Below are positions 11,401 to 24,300 of a stretch of DNA of 64,000 nt, in pieces (position 1 is the stretch's first letter; each line of letters opens with the position of its first letter). The notes under the pieces were generated by a model. The model did not search any database and was not told the DNA's origin. It saw only the letters and a program-made list of their open reading frames with translations. The position numbers and the translations under genes are program-made. Origin of the DNA: Acanthornis magna (Eukaryota > Chordata > Aves > Passeriformes > Acanthizidae); the NCBI GenBank assembly GCA_036785705.1, contig JAWUZG010000332.1:620001-684000 (forward strand), read 5' to 3'.

Positions 11401-14400
11401 GTGAAGATGTAGGAGTTTGTATTTAATGGGGAGCTGATTAAAGGAGGATTGATTGCTGAGCAGATAGTTCAGACAGGCATGCATATCTAAAAAGAAAACA
11501 CATGTATGCATATGTATGGCTTTGTCAATGTGATACTAATTGATGGAGAGAGTCTAGATGTTAAATACACACCCACTTGGAGGGCTCACTGGTATGTGGA
11601 TTTCCAGCAAATCCAGCAGCCCATCTCCAGTGCCATTGTGCTGCCCCTCATCGTGTCCTGTTGTGATGTGACACTGCTGCATCACAGCACTGACACCGCG
11701 CTGCCCTACACAACACAACAGAATCCACCCTACCACAAGGGGAAGAGGGAAAAGAAACATTTGCTGTCTGTCAGGTTGGATGGCAAGTCTCTTATCAGCC
11801 CTTGTAGCATTTGAAGCAGGTTAGGAAGGTGAGTGTCCATGCCTCACTAGTTCAGCATGTCTGTGCTGATAATACAAACTAAAGTGTGGTTAAACTCTTA
11901 GCAAGTTATTTCCCTCTGCACTGGAGCACTGTGCAGGGAACAGAGGTGCACAGACAGACATGCGCTATAGGTACAAGAAGAATTATCAAGTCAATCTAAA
12001 TAAATACAATATTCACACAAGTTGGTTCCTCTTGGCAGATTCTGGCAGTGGGGAAATTGCAGATAAATGCAGATAAATATTCTTATTATTGCATTTGCTG
12101 GCAGGTAGAATAGACAATTTTGCCTAATTCTTAAATTTACAGCTGTACCCCTTGATTTTGGGTTCCTGTTCCTGTAATCTAAATGATTTGGCAAGGGCTG
12201 GAGTGGCTGCTGGGGAGATTGAGATCAAAGGAAGCGCAGAAGCAGGAAAACCTCCAGTCCTCAGTCCCTCTGTCAGCCAGCAAGGGGGAGCAGGAGCTCT
12301 GCAACTTCAGTGGTTTAGATGTGTTTGGCTGCTAGTTCTTTGTAGCTGATAAAGAGGAAACTATGAGTAACTCTAAGAGGAGGTAGTGGGGATTTCTGCC
12401 TTTTGAGAGGGGAACAATAAATGTCGTTGTTTTGCTCCAGATAGCTGGCATGTGAACATGACTCTTTTTTGTTCATTCAGTGCTATCCTGGAGACTAGAA
12501 ACCCATTTTGAAATAATGTATAGAAGTCAGCTCTCGCGTGTATGTGTTGTTAGAAAGGCTCTTTGAGGTACAGGAGCACGGTGGAGCTGAACATTCAATG
12601 CAGGACATGAAACCTTGAATGGGTGAGGAATCGTGTGGATGAGGCTCTGTTCTGTGCTCCTGCTGAAGGCTTCCTGCTAGGAAACAGTCTGGGTGGGACA
12701 AGAGGGAAAGGGAAGAAAAGGTAACCTGAAGGGAAAACGAGCCAGCGTTTTATTCTGCATTGTTATTTGCAGAATGAAGTTGCAGAATGTGAAGCTAAGC
12801 TTGCAAGTGCTGCCAGCTGGGTGCAGCCTGGGCTGTGTTTCTGTTTCTGTCATTGATTTCTCTCAGTAGAAGTTTGTTTCTCCAGGTGCGTGTTGGTATT
12901 TGAGGATGTTGTGATAGTTACTGCGTGAAGATGATAGTGCAAGTTGTTTTCTCAGTGAGAGAACCTGGAAAAGGTCTTTGAATCCAAGCCAAGTGTGATT
13001 CTTCTGTGTCCTGTAATAACAGCTCTGATTGGTTTGTTTTTCCAGGATCTCAAACACAAGAGATGGGGCAAGAGGAGTGTGAGAGTTAATTTGTAGTTTG
13101 TTCTAATCTAATTTCTTTCCTTTATCTTTAATGTATTTTATTGTGATCCAGATAATGTAAAGCTTGACTTGGAAATGTCCCATTGACTAATCTGGGAAGG
13201 AGAAAACAGCACATGAAAATGTTGTGTAAAGCAGTATAACAGCTTCAGTGGCAAGGAACAACAGGCTTGGTTCTGCTCCAGCATCTGCCAAATGAAGTAA
13301 CTGAAACTCCTGTTTATTACACAGCATAAAAGAAATGGAATAATACTGTTAAGAGTGTTATCTTTGGAAAATGACTGCACCTCAGTGAAGCATGACTATA
13401 ATGATGGGGAATTATGCTGCTAAAGCACACCAGTTTTGTGGCACAGTCACTAAAACATACTCTGTGGTGTTCTTCGTAAAGGCTTTATTGCAGATACTCT
13501 TGTATTAACATATTGTCATGAGGCCAAAATTGGCATTGTCTTTGTCTGGAGCATTCTGGAGGGAAACCACACTTTGTCCTGCCCTTTATCTAGGGCTTAT
13601 AAATGAAAAAGCACTTAGTAGGATTTGTAGTCCTCATTAAACGATTGTGATACTGGATTTATCTTATCCTATGGGTAAATGCTGCTTGTCCTCTCCATTT
13701 CTTTGCAGAGTGGCTCGGATGAAGCACTCTCAGGACACAGCAAATGCTAATGGTTGTAGGATTATACTTTGGAGGAAATGAGACAAGACTGTTTTATAAC
13801 TACTATGCTGCTTGTCATAATAACCAGCTGAGTACTGTGGCTATGAATGTGGCTGTTGGCCACTTCTGTATATTTTCTGACACAGAATCTTACCAAGGGC
13901 CAGCTATTCACAGTTGAAATTAAAGACCCTCTGATAGTGTTCTGATAAATGTAATTTTAATGGCAGCAATCTGTTGCTGCCCATAGCTCCAGCCCATTTC
14001 TGAAGTGTCTTCCGTCTTCTTATCTCTAGTGTTGGATGCCAGGTGACGCAGCGAAGATGTACCAACTTCCCACAAATTGTCAACTCCATTCAGATTTGCA
14101 TATCATTGCATTTTTTTGGGGAACATTTTTAAGTCGTGCCCTCAATTTAACCACTCACTGCATCAGCTTTGAGGAAGGGGCCTCAGTTTGCTGCTGGAAA
14201 ATAGATGCTGGTGCGTGTACTTAGTTGTGAATTGTTAGGGTGGTGTTCTCTGAGCTCCATGGTTTTAAACATGCAAACAGGGATGGGGGAATGCAGCCTG
14301 GAGCCCTGGCAGCCCTTTCACCTGCAGTTCAGCATCCACTGCAAAATCACAAGCATGCTCACTGCTCTTTGATGGAGGTGAAATGTTTTGGGGTTTTTAT

Positions 14401-16200
14401 TCCCCTCATGAAAAATGAAGAGTGGTTGTAGAAATATGATTTACCTATGCACACTAAGCAAGGGAAGGTTCTTTCTTTGGTACCTGCTTTGCTGTAGGAA
14501 AACTTGTCTGATTGCAGGGGCTGTTTCATGGGGCAGCTGGCTGGAGAAGGTTTTTGGGATGATAATGTAAAAGCTGAAGTGGTATGATGCTAATAGGGAA
14601 TGACTTACTTATCGGAAGATTTCATGGTCCTCTGCTGCTCTGACATTTTCACAGATTGCCCCTCTACTAGCACAGGCCAAGGGAAGCAGTGCCTGGTGCT
14701 CCCATCTGCAAATGCTGGACCCTTGAGGGTAGGAGTTGCAACGTCATCTTGGAAAAGGAGCTATTTGTCTCCTTAATTTTTCAAAAGTAAATGTAACCTC
14801 ATCTCCATTCTCCGACACTCTTGATTTATTTTCTGTGTGTTTAAAAATGAACCCCTTTCCCTGCATCAGTATGTTCTGCCACCTTCAGCACTTGGGGCAC
14901 AAAATGTAAATTTTATTCCTTCAGAGTTATCATATAGTCATGATAAATACAACTTCTTTTAAGAGTAGTGAGAGCTGCAATGGAGAAGTGTGCCATATAT
15001 TTAAAAAGGCAGTTCACCCACCCCTACATGAGAAGCAATAGGCAAGTCCCTTGGGAATGCTTCCTTTCCCTCCTGCCCTGTTGTCTTCAGACAGGCAGTA
15101 CAAGACATTGGTGATAGTTATTAATAGATTTTACTATTTCTTCCCATTTCCTTTTACTCCTCTTTACCCCCTTGGTTTGCACATGCTGATCTCCATTAGT
15201 GTCAAACCTTCTTCTCCTTTGCTCTGATCTGTTTCTTGTTCCGTTTCCCTTTCACCTTTTCCTCCAGGCCTCCTTCCAGTCTTGCTTTCCGCCCCTTTCT
15301 CCTTAAAAGTGAAAGCACACCAGGGCAAACTGCAGGCATAGAGGAGCTTGACAGGGAATTCAGGCTGACACCTTCCTCACAGAAATGTTAGCAATGCCAG
15401 TTCTCTGATTTTTCCGTCTTGCTCTTTTTCCATGCCGGGCACGAGCTATACCCAATGGAAAAGCACATTAAGGCATGGTTTTCTGGCTTCATATCACTGC
15501 ATCCATTCCCACATCTTCAAAGAATTTTGTCTCTCACCTGTTTGCAAAGGGCTGCAGTAACTCAAACTACAAAGCCCTCAGCCATTTCTTTTGCCACCTA
15601 CAGAGACTTGAAGCATCCCAAAATTCCTCTGGAGGAGTGTTTTCACTTGGGTGATTGTTAGCCCCGGGGATGAATGACAGAAAATGCTGTTGGTTTGTTT
15701 TCAGTGCCAGCAGTGTGGCTCTCCCTGTCCCTTTCCCACAATCATGGCACACAGTCCAGCAAAGTCCACTCACCTTTGGCATTCTCTGCATCCCTGTGGG
15801 TTCGTGGAGAGAAGAGGGTGTGTGATGCTGGCAGGAGCAGCTCTTCGGGGAAACCTCTTCCAGAGCAAGGCATTACTAATTTCAATGTGTGTTACAAAAG
15901 TGTCTCTGCATCTAATGACTATTTTATATATTCTGACCTTTATTTCATGGCCTTTATCACTATGATATCTTAGTGCTGAAAGAAGATTTTTGCCTTTGTA
16001 AGCTTCAGATATTGATTTTTACTGTAACTGCTTCTTCTGATTCAAGGAAAAAGGGGACTATGTAATTTTAACTAGTGCAACTCATATCCCAGCCAGATTC
16101 AATATTAATGTACTAGATATGCATACATCAAATATTGCCTTTTAATACCCTTATCAGTGCTTTTAATGCACTTCTTTGTTCTGCAAGCTCAATATATAGG
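8404..16200. other. non-coding stretch
   Basis: No gene or recognisable transposable element is seen. It includes one exon-like segment (9046-9179, listed separately), a weak CTCF-like match at 12277-12291 (rejected), and a pyrimidine-rich interval at about 15120-15305. Base composition and the abundance of T runs on the plus strand resemble intron sequence. Confidence 0.55.
9046..9179 (+). other. splice-bounded open segment, possible exon
   Basis: A strong acceptor (tctctctttgtctgcag, AG at 9044-9045) is followed by 134 bases and a donor AGA|GTAAGT (GT at 9180-9181). Only one of the three frames is open across the segment (phase 1 in, phase 0 out). It encodes 44 residues including RDYQVTVNYIRVNGTTYKC. 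No known family is recognised. Splice signals are good but the segment is short, and open stretches of this size are common by chance. A pseudo-exon is the simpler reading. Confidence 0.18.
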
Positions 16201-16202
16201 GA

Positions 16203-16216
16203 TTTTTTTTTTTTTT
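16203..16216. repeat. poly(T) tract, T14
   Basis: Uninterrupted run of 14 T on the plus strand. Confidence 0.9.
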
Positions 16217-16841
16217 AATAGAACATTAAATAGCATTTCATGCTGATTCTTCGCACTTTAACAGTGTCTGCAATCAATAGCAGTGTCCTGGAGGCACCCA
16301 TTGAAAGCACACTGCCTACACCATTTCTTTAACTGGAACCATGCTTATACTTCTAATGTGGACATGACATTAATTAAGTCAAGTCCTTGAATATCACATA
16401 TGAGTCCAGGTCTCTGTAAATAGAAATATCAGTGCTGCTGGCAGTGAACTGTGTGTGAGGTCTTTTCTTTTTTGCCCACATTATGATGTGCTGTGTCCTT
16501 GGGTGGAGATAGTGGAAGTCTTTGTTTCAATCTGTTCCCCAAAAAAAATAAGCTGAGTGCTATCCAAGATTTGACATATTTAAAAAGTGTTAATCAACCT
16601 TCCTAATAGTTGCTATTCAGCTAATCACACTCAAAATGGCAAATGGTTGTAAAGATGTCAAAGAGATATGCAGAACACCCACTGTTTGAGCTCTTCCCAT
16701 TCTCATTAAAATAAGCTCTTATGGCCCAGCTAGTGTAATCATGTGATAAAATACTCAAATTAAGAGCATTTAATAAAAAAACATGGTGGGGAGCTTTGTT
16801 AAAGATCTCTTTAGTGTATTTTTGCATTCATGTTGAGGACA

Positions 16842-16889
16842 TTAGAAATAATTTAATCATTGCCTGATTATAAGAATGTTAGAAATAAT
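16842..16889 (+). repeat. short direct duplication
   Basis: TTAGAAATAAT occurs at 16842-16852 and again at 16879-16889, a 37-bp offset. Each copy is followed by a related TCATTGCCT (16857-16865 and 16894-16902). It looks like an old tandem duplication of about 37 bp. Confidence 0.6.
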
Positions 16890-18286
16890 GGGATCATTGC
16901 CTTATCACACGTGGGCTAATTCAAAGGCTCATTATTTATTTGTCAAGCATTAAGCATCAAATCAATTTGGCTTGATACTTGAAAGCAGGAAATTTAAGAT
17001 GAAATTTGAAAGGAAGATTAAGAAGTAAGATTAAACCTAACAAGAGCAGAACAATTTCACTCGCTAGAGTTGAGTCACGCCTGCAAAAAGATCACAGAAT
17101 AGATGGATAAAGTCAGTCTTAATCTAATGGTAATATACTGTGGAATGAATGCCTTATGGTTTTGGGCAGAGAGCTGTTCTCAGTGTCTCCACACCTTAAG
17201 TTTTCTTGTGATCCACAACTAAAGTTACTTTGATGTTTCCAAACAAACCTTTTTTGCATTTACTCAGCCTTTAATGAAAATATTTCCCTCTGTATATTGG
17301 CCTATAAACGGAATACTGTTATACACAATCACTAGAAAAAAAATCCATTTTTCAGTACTTTTGGGGTTTTTTTTAATGGTAAAATGGTTAGGGCTGAGTT
17401 TCAGAAGCCCAAAGTTCAGTGAGTTGCTCTCCTTTTTCTGTTACAGTGTGGGTAGATGTGTCTATGTGGTGCTTTGTTTTCACTGCAGAAATACATTCTT
17501 TTGTGTGTAAAAGCAGTTTCAGAGAAAAAGCAGTTTCTGGACCTTCCAGAAACTAGATACCAAGCCCATCTGAAGGGGGAGAATAGGACAAAAGATGAAT
17601 CCTTTAATGTTGTCTTTGATGGAATTGTATCATTTTCCCCCTAGAGAGGAAAGAGTTTCACTCAGGTCAGGAAGATTTTCACAATGTTAGAGAAGAATGG
17701 AGATATCAATGTTAATTATGGAGGAGTGATCCTCTGCTGGTATTTCCTGGTGCATTTTTTCCTGGCTGTGTTTGAGCTCTTGATTGTGAGAGAAGATGGC
17801 TTAAAATTAAAAAAAAGGCTTGAGGGAGATCTTGAATTTTGCAAACCCAGTTCCTTTTCCTTTTTTCCTCTGAATTGAATTCTCTAGAAACTGTCTGGTT
17901 TGTTCTCAGATCAGACAGCTTACAAACCTATCTGGTGGTCAGCTCTCTAAGAGGCTTGCCTGGCTGCCCTAAGATGAACAGGGATCCGTGAGGGTGTCAA
18001 GCCCCTGCATATTTTATACTGGCTGAATTAATCTCACTTAAAACAAGCTGTCAGACAACATTACTATAATTTATTTACATAACTTGAGGAATTTACTTCA
18101 CATTAATTTAACCTTGCAGAATGTGTAGTGTGTGCTGGTGCTGCTGCCCTCGGTTTCCTGGAGTCAGCCCTGCTCAAGTGTTTCTCAGTTTGTGATTGAT
18201 TTGTGTTCCAGCTGCTAATGTGAGGGGTGAACCTAAACACTGTTGTTACAAAGATCTGATATTTGGAGCTCTCTTTATTGTTGCAC

Positions 18287-18331
18287 TTATTGAATTAAAT
18301 GAACTGCTCTGCCTTGTACTTAATTCAATAA
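18287..18331. repeat. perfect 12-bp inverted repeat with 21-base loop
   Basis: TTATTGAATTAA (18287-18298) and its exact reverse complement TTAATTCAATAA (18320-18331) flank 21 bases. It can form a cruciform or an RNA hairpin. No target-site duplication is evident, so there is no reason to call it a transposon end. Confidence 0.85.
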
Positions 18332-21300
18332 AAAATATGTTCTAATTAGATTCTTTTCCTCCTCAAGCAACACCCACAATTCTGACCTTGTTTTATACAA
18401 AATAAAAAATCTATACTTTTATGGACGAAAACCTGTGTTTTGTTCAGGCACTTTTTTGAGTGTATTAAGAGGTTGATTTTTTCCCACTTGAGATGGGCAC
18501 CATGTTCTGCTACTTGGTGGTGATATCTTTCTACAGATAGACCCACTTCTGATGCAGTTAATAGGTTCATGTCATAAGAAAGCAGCAATGGATGAGTGCC
18601 TGCAGCTTTGGTTTTTCTCTCTGAGGCAATGCTGTTGTACTGTGTCTCAATTTGAAGGATTGTTGTCTTATGAATTTAAAAAAAACAAACAAAAAAACCT
18701 TTTAACTGATTCTTCTGTAGCTTCCCCTCTTCTCAGTTGCCTACAAAAACACTCAGTATTGAGGTTTATGCCATATCTAAAAGAAAACTCAAATCCTCCT
18801 GCTCTCCAGGTTGGTTGTATTTTGACATGATGTATAAGATCTATAGGATATATAGTTGGAAATGTTATTGCCTTTAAAACCCTAACATAAAAAACCCTTT
18901 TATAATTTATGAGGGACAAGTGTGGGAGACCTGGCCTGTTGCTGTACTGTCTCAGGTGTGTTCTTCTGAGATGTAGGATTTATCTCATTAAAAAGAAGCT
19001 TGATCTGGAGAAACAAAAATGAATTTGATTTTAAGGAGCGAGGGCATGAGGTGATGGCTTCTGCAGGAAACCTGTTCCTTGTTTCTGCTTTTAGAGGTCG
19101 TGAGGGGGAAAGGGACAGAAATATCTTCAGGGTGCGCTGGTTCCCAAAGGACTGACCCAAAATAGGACTGGTAGAGCATCTCCTTTCCAGAACGGAAAAT
19201 CCTTTCACCTTGTTAGGGACAGTGGATATTAAACTTACCTTCTCTGAGGCACACACTAAGGAGGGAAGGTCCAATTAATGAAACCAAGAGGTACCTTGGT
19301 GCTCAGAAGGTTTCTCATAAGGGAATAATACTCTCAGTGCAACAATAAAAATGAGAACTCATGTCTGTACGGGTGCCAAATGTCTCAGAAACCTGAAAAA
19401 GGGCCCATTTCTCACATCTTGGCTCCTCCTGTCTCTGGCCAGGACTCTGCTCTCTCCTCCAGGTCTCTGTACCTCTGATAGCAAGGAGCTATCTCTAAGG
19501 CAGGAAACCAAACTTTCTTGAAATGGAGGAAACAAGAAAGCAGATGAGCTTTTGCAGAGATCAGTGTCACTGTGATCAAATTGTGTGCACTTCCATAAAA
19601 GAAACAGTTTATTTTTTTGTCCCTTTGCACAGGGGAGAGGTCAGCTTCTGCTTTCATTTACGGCATGAGCAGAGTGGTTTGTTCGGAGAAACTTTGCCTC
19701 TGACGTAGAATTAAATGTGGGACACCTTTTAATTACTTAACTATGGAGCTAGCACATTGTTTCGGAATTTTACAGTCGGATTGTCCCTTTGTCATAGGAA
19801 AAGAAGGCACGAAACTCTTTTTGGCCTTGTTCTCTGAGCCACATTTTCTCCTGTCATCCATTCCTCCTTCCCACCGCTGGTGAGTTCAAGGAGAGGCCCA
19901 GGCACTCAGAGCAGGCTGAAGGTTTTGCTTTGGTCTACCTAATGTGTTTTATGGAGGAGGGAGATGAAGAAGCAGTGTCTCCCTCAAACTGCTGAGCGGC
20001 AAGGCTTCCTCAGGCCTTCTCCTGCCGCTGTCGCAGCTCCATCTTGGAGGAGCTCCCTGAGGGAACACCGAGGGCCAGGGTAGGAAACCCATTCCAGAAC
20101 ACAAGCAGGTGTCTTCTCTGGTTGAAATGAAATGCAAACTCTTTTTGGGTTTTGGACTAGCACCTGAATTCTGAGGGAGGAGAATTCCTTACTAAAAGGG
20201 CAAACAGGCCCCAATGGAGGGGCAGGCACCATTTCACAGCAGCTCTGCTGGGGTCAATGGCACTGCAGCAGTGCTCTGCTTGATGCCATGCCCCATAAAG
20301 CTTAGCACTGGGGGAGAAAATAACATTGCTGGAGAGAGATTTATGTTTGCAATACCTTAAAGCAATTTTATTGTGTTCTTGGCAGGGCTTGCCATATTGG
20401 TTTAGTTGCAGCCACTGCCGTTTATGGACATTTCCTTTAGTAGCAGAATTATTGCCACAACTTTGTTTCTTGCAAGTCACTTGTCAGGAAAGATTAATGA
20501 AGTTTCTACTCATCAGGATAGTACTTAAATGCTTAGTTATCCAAAGGTGCCCTGCACTATAATTTTGAATTTCCTCTTTCCATTTCATTTCCCTGTCTGT
20601 TCAATTCTGCTGTGTAAGTGTCTGAGTTAATTTTCATTATTTCTTTGTCTGTTCCAGTTAAAATCTTGATTTTCTGTGTGTCTTCTGCAGTTCCCTAGAG
20701 CATTAAACACCAGAATGAAGGGGGTGCTTGCCATGCTTGCTGCTGGAGAGCAGGCTGCTGTTCCTTTACTTTCTCCTAATGACCTAAAACCTTCCAGCAG
20801 GATGAGCCCCAGCTCTACATCTGTGTCTACTGCATAGCTCTTAGTTAGGGTAAACCACATCCTTTTTCTTTCAGCTTTTCACATGTTTATTTCATTTAGA
20901 TCATGTTAGCTACATATGTAACTCATGCTAATGATGTCATGTTGTCCTCATGCAAAATTTGAAGTTCATTATATTCTTTTTCTTATTAGAAGAGTGGGAA
21001 ATTCTCTTTTCAGTACAGTACTCCCTGGTTTATTTTGAGTGTAATGGAAAGATAGATTTATTGGCACACGAACGTACTGTGCCGTTTATAACTAGATATT
21101 TTGCAGTATCTCCTATTTCAGTTAGAAGGCACTGTTGTCTCTTCTGAGCAAAGGAAAGATGGACTTGAAGTTCTTTACACAGTTCTTGAAATCCAAAAAC
21201 TTGCCACAAAAAGAGTTCCTGTGAGAAACCTGTTGTGTTAGGTGCTGGGAGCCTTGTCCTGCAGTCAGCTAAGAAATCAGCCCAGGGAAGTGAGAGGTTC

Positions 21301-24300
21301 TAGGAAATAACACAATGTTTCCTGAAATATTACATAGCTCTCACATCTTATCCTGGTTTGTGTAGGATCAGTTTTCCTGCTGCTCTATTCTGTGGCTTTG
21401 TGCTGAAATCATCTAGAGTATAGCACTTGAATTTTACTTGTTTTTTGAGGAGCCATATTGACAAGGGGCTGGGATTTAAATAACTACAAGAAGAAAAAAA
21501 AGCCTTGAGCTTGGCCAGGTTTTGGGCAAAGAAGTATTCTGAAAGGACAAAATTGTCAATGAGGCCAGTTTTGAGGAAGTTGCCATTTGTAGAAATTATG
21601 TATTGCTTTAACTATACTCTGAAGTTTTAAAATTCTTTTCCTCATAAAAGTTTTTCACTTTCATTCAGACCTAGGACATGCAAATCACCAGGGCTGACTA
21701 ATGAGTAAAGTGTGATAGATATAGGTTGAGAATAGAGTCATGAGTATTAAGAGAATACAATACCTTTGCTCAAATATTTAAACAGTAAAACTTAAGGACA
21801 GGACTTTGTCTATTGGATGTAAAGAAGGCTGGAAAAGGCAGAATTTGGGTAAGGACTGGCATGGGGAAACTCTCAGGCTTTTGAGAGCTGTCTGGGTGAG
21901 CCTGACTAAAGCAAATGTTTCTCCTGTTGAGGGAACAGTGATGGGCCAAGAGTAGCAGTAACGAGGAGCTGTGGGGCAGGCAGGGTGGCACTGCCCAGAC
22001 TTTGTGTTTGATTTTTAGGCATTAGGGGGCAGGGAAGAGTTTCGTAGCTTCTTTCAGTTTTTGTCATAAGTATGTTTTTAAAAAGTGTGATAGAATTCAA
22101 GGTGTGGAAGTGAAGATGAAAACAGCCACAGAGGTTTCAAATTCAGCCCATCTGCCCAGCGTGGAGTGAGGTGCCTTGGCTTTTTCCGTGGCAGAGGTAC
22201 AGCTGATCCATTATCTCCATGAGCCCTTCAAACTGCGTTCCTGTCCAGTTTGACCACTGAGGTACTGTGAAGCCCTGCATGAAACCTGCATCTTGTATCG
22301 ATTTTTCTTTCTCTTTTTTCCCCCTTTCCTTTGGAGAGAGGATAGTAGCAGTTCAAGGAAGTAGGAAATCAAATCCAGACACAGGAGAGGAGGTGAGCTG
22401 TTAGAATTTGATGATAATAGCTGGCACAGAGGGGAGCAAAGATAAGCTCTTTCTAAGAATGATGGCAATATATGAAAGCAAGTAATAAACCAATGATGGT
22501 ACAGTCCAGTAGTGTCCAGAAGACAATTCTCATACATGTTTAATTTCTATCTTTTTGTAATAAAAAACCCTGCTCCTGCATACTGCTTGTTGCATCTGTT
22601 CTTGAATTCTGTCTTAATTTAGGTCTCCAAATTTGCTTCTATGTGGAAGTTGGTAGCAGATCAGGATTTAAAAGGTAGACATCATTTACAGCTCCTTTTT
22701 CTCTAGTTTCATGTTAATTAGAAGTGGCTGCTGTCTTTATAAGCATGTGATTTTGTAATATTTGCCTGATTATTTCTTCATGCATTTACTATTGCAGAGG
22801 AAAAGGAGTTGGGGCAGTGTAGATGGAAGTGAGCTCTTGTACTGATACTGGCAGTCGGATGTAACTTCCTTGGATTTGCTTCCCAAGTAAACCAAGTTAC
22901 ATTCTTAAATATTGGGTGTTAAGACCCTTGTGCTCTCTTTCCCTTCAAAGACTGTTGAGGACACCTGGAGAGTTGTGCAGCAGTTACTTGCAGATAGAAC
23001 ACTGCTTTTCAAAATGATGCCATAGCTCTGTATGCCATGAGGACATTATTTGTTTTGACGAGGAATGGATTATTCTCTGTAGAAGACATAAAGACTGACA
23101 TGTGGGATTTATTTTCTAAAGAGTTAATATAAATTAGATGCTTAAATAAGGTTGTATTTTCAAAGTGTGATGAAGTGTGAGGTTATCCTTTTCCTGCTGA
23201 CTGCTTCTTCAGCAGCCTTTTTTTTCAGTTAAAAAGAGAAAATTCTCTTTTATTTTTACCTGCTGTTCCTTACGATGATTTCTAGTTTGGGGGCGTGAGT
23301 GAAGGCATCTTCCATATCTTAATCCTGCTCCCTTTTCCTGAGGTTGGGAAAGGGGGTCTTACCTGGTAAAGAATATATTTAGTAGGCTTCAATCTTCACC
23401 GTAACCTTCACACTTTCTAATCTGTTTTTCCTTTAGTTATTTTCTGTAAACACCGACATTACCTTTCAGAGTTTTTTCCAGTATACTTGTGGAAGGTAAA
23501 CTTTGTGGCAGTTTTGTTTTCACCTCACTTTCCCCTTGGAAATAGACTATGCCCTTGCTAAGTTTCCAGATGTGCCGGGGTTACTGAAAGTGTTGGAAAG
23601 GACTTTTCTCTGCTTAAGGAAAGAAGCTAAGCTTTCATCTTGGACTGGTTGTGGCAGCAGGAGAACCCTTTAAATTGTTTTTACTGCTCCATTTTCTTAT
23701 TATGCCTCAATTGATTCTAGTTTGTTTGCTTCATCTTGCAGATTATCTTGAATTCTTTTTTCCTGTTTACCAGCTGAACACGTTTCTTTGTAAATAGAAC
23801 ATTCTTGCACTCAAGTCAATGACTCTTGAATTTTCAGAGTGCCTGTTGGAAGTTGCTTTCAGCTGAAGAGGTCACAGCAAAATCACAGATGCACAGATTG
23901 CTACCCGATTAATACAATTATCAACACTGAAAAATTATTAGTTGAGTGTTTGCATTTGAATATAGCTTTTATTTTAATGCACGCTTTGAAAAGTATATTT
24001 TAAGGAGACAAGTTTAAATTGAAAATGTTACCAAGGAATGATTTCTGTCTTTTGTGCGGATCAGAGTGGCAAAAGCCATTTAACAATTTGTCTGTCTTTG
24101 ATGAAATCAAATGGGTTTTCTGCATTTCTCTAAATACAATAACTGGACACAAGTCTATTATTTCTTTTTAATGCTGTAAAAGCCAGTGTTATATTACTTA
24201 GCCTTCTTAAGACTTTTACAATGGAGATTTTTGTTATGTCACATATACAAGCAATTATGTTTGACAATTTGGACGCAAAGTTGAATTGGCAGCCACTTCA

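Noticed and set aside
12277..12291. CTCF-like motif CCAGCAAGGGGGAGC
   Set aside because: It departs from the core consensus at two positions, including the invariant C. A single weak match in 64 kb is expected by chance.
17090..17110. 'atcacagaatagatgg' resembling the start of a reversed CR1 tail
   Set aside because: Only a handful of bases agree and no CR1 body follows on the minus strand.
22211..22537. 108-codon minus-strand open frame with leucine-rich stretches
   Set aside because: It arises from a purine-rich plus-strand tract read backwards. There are no recognisable motifs.
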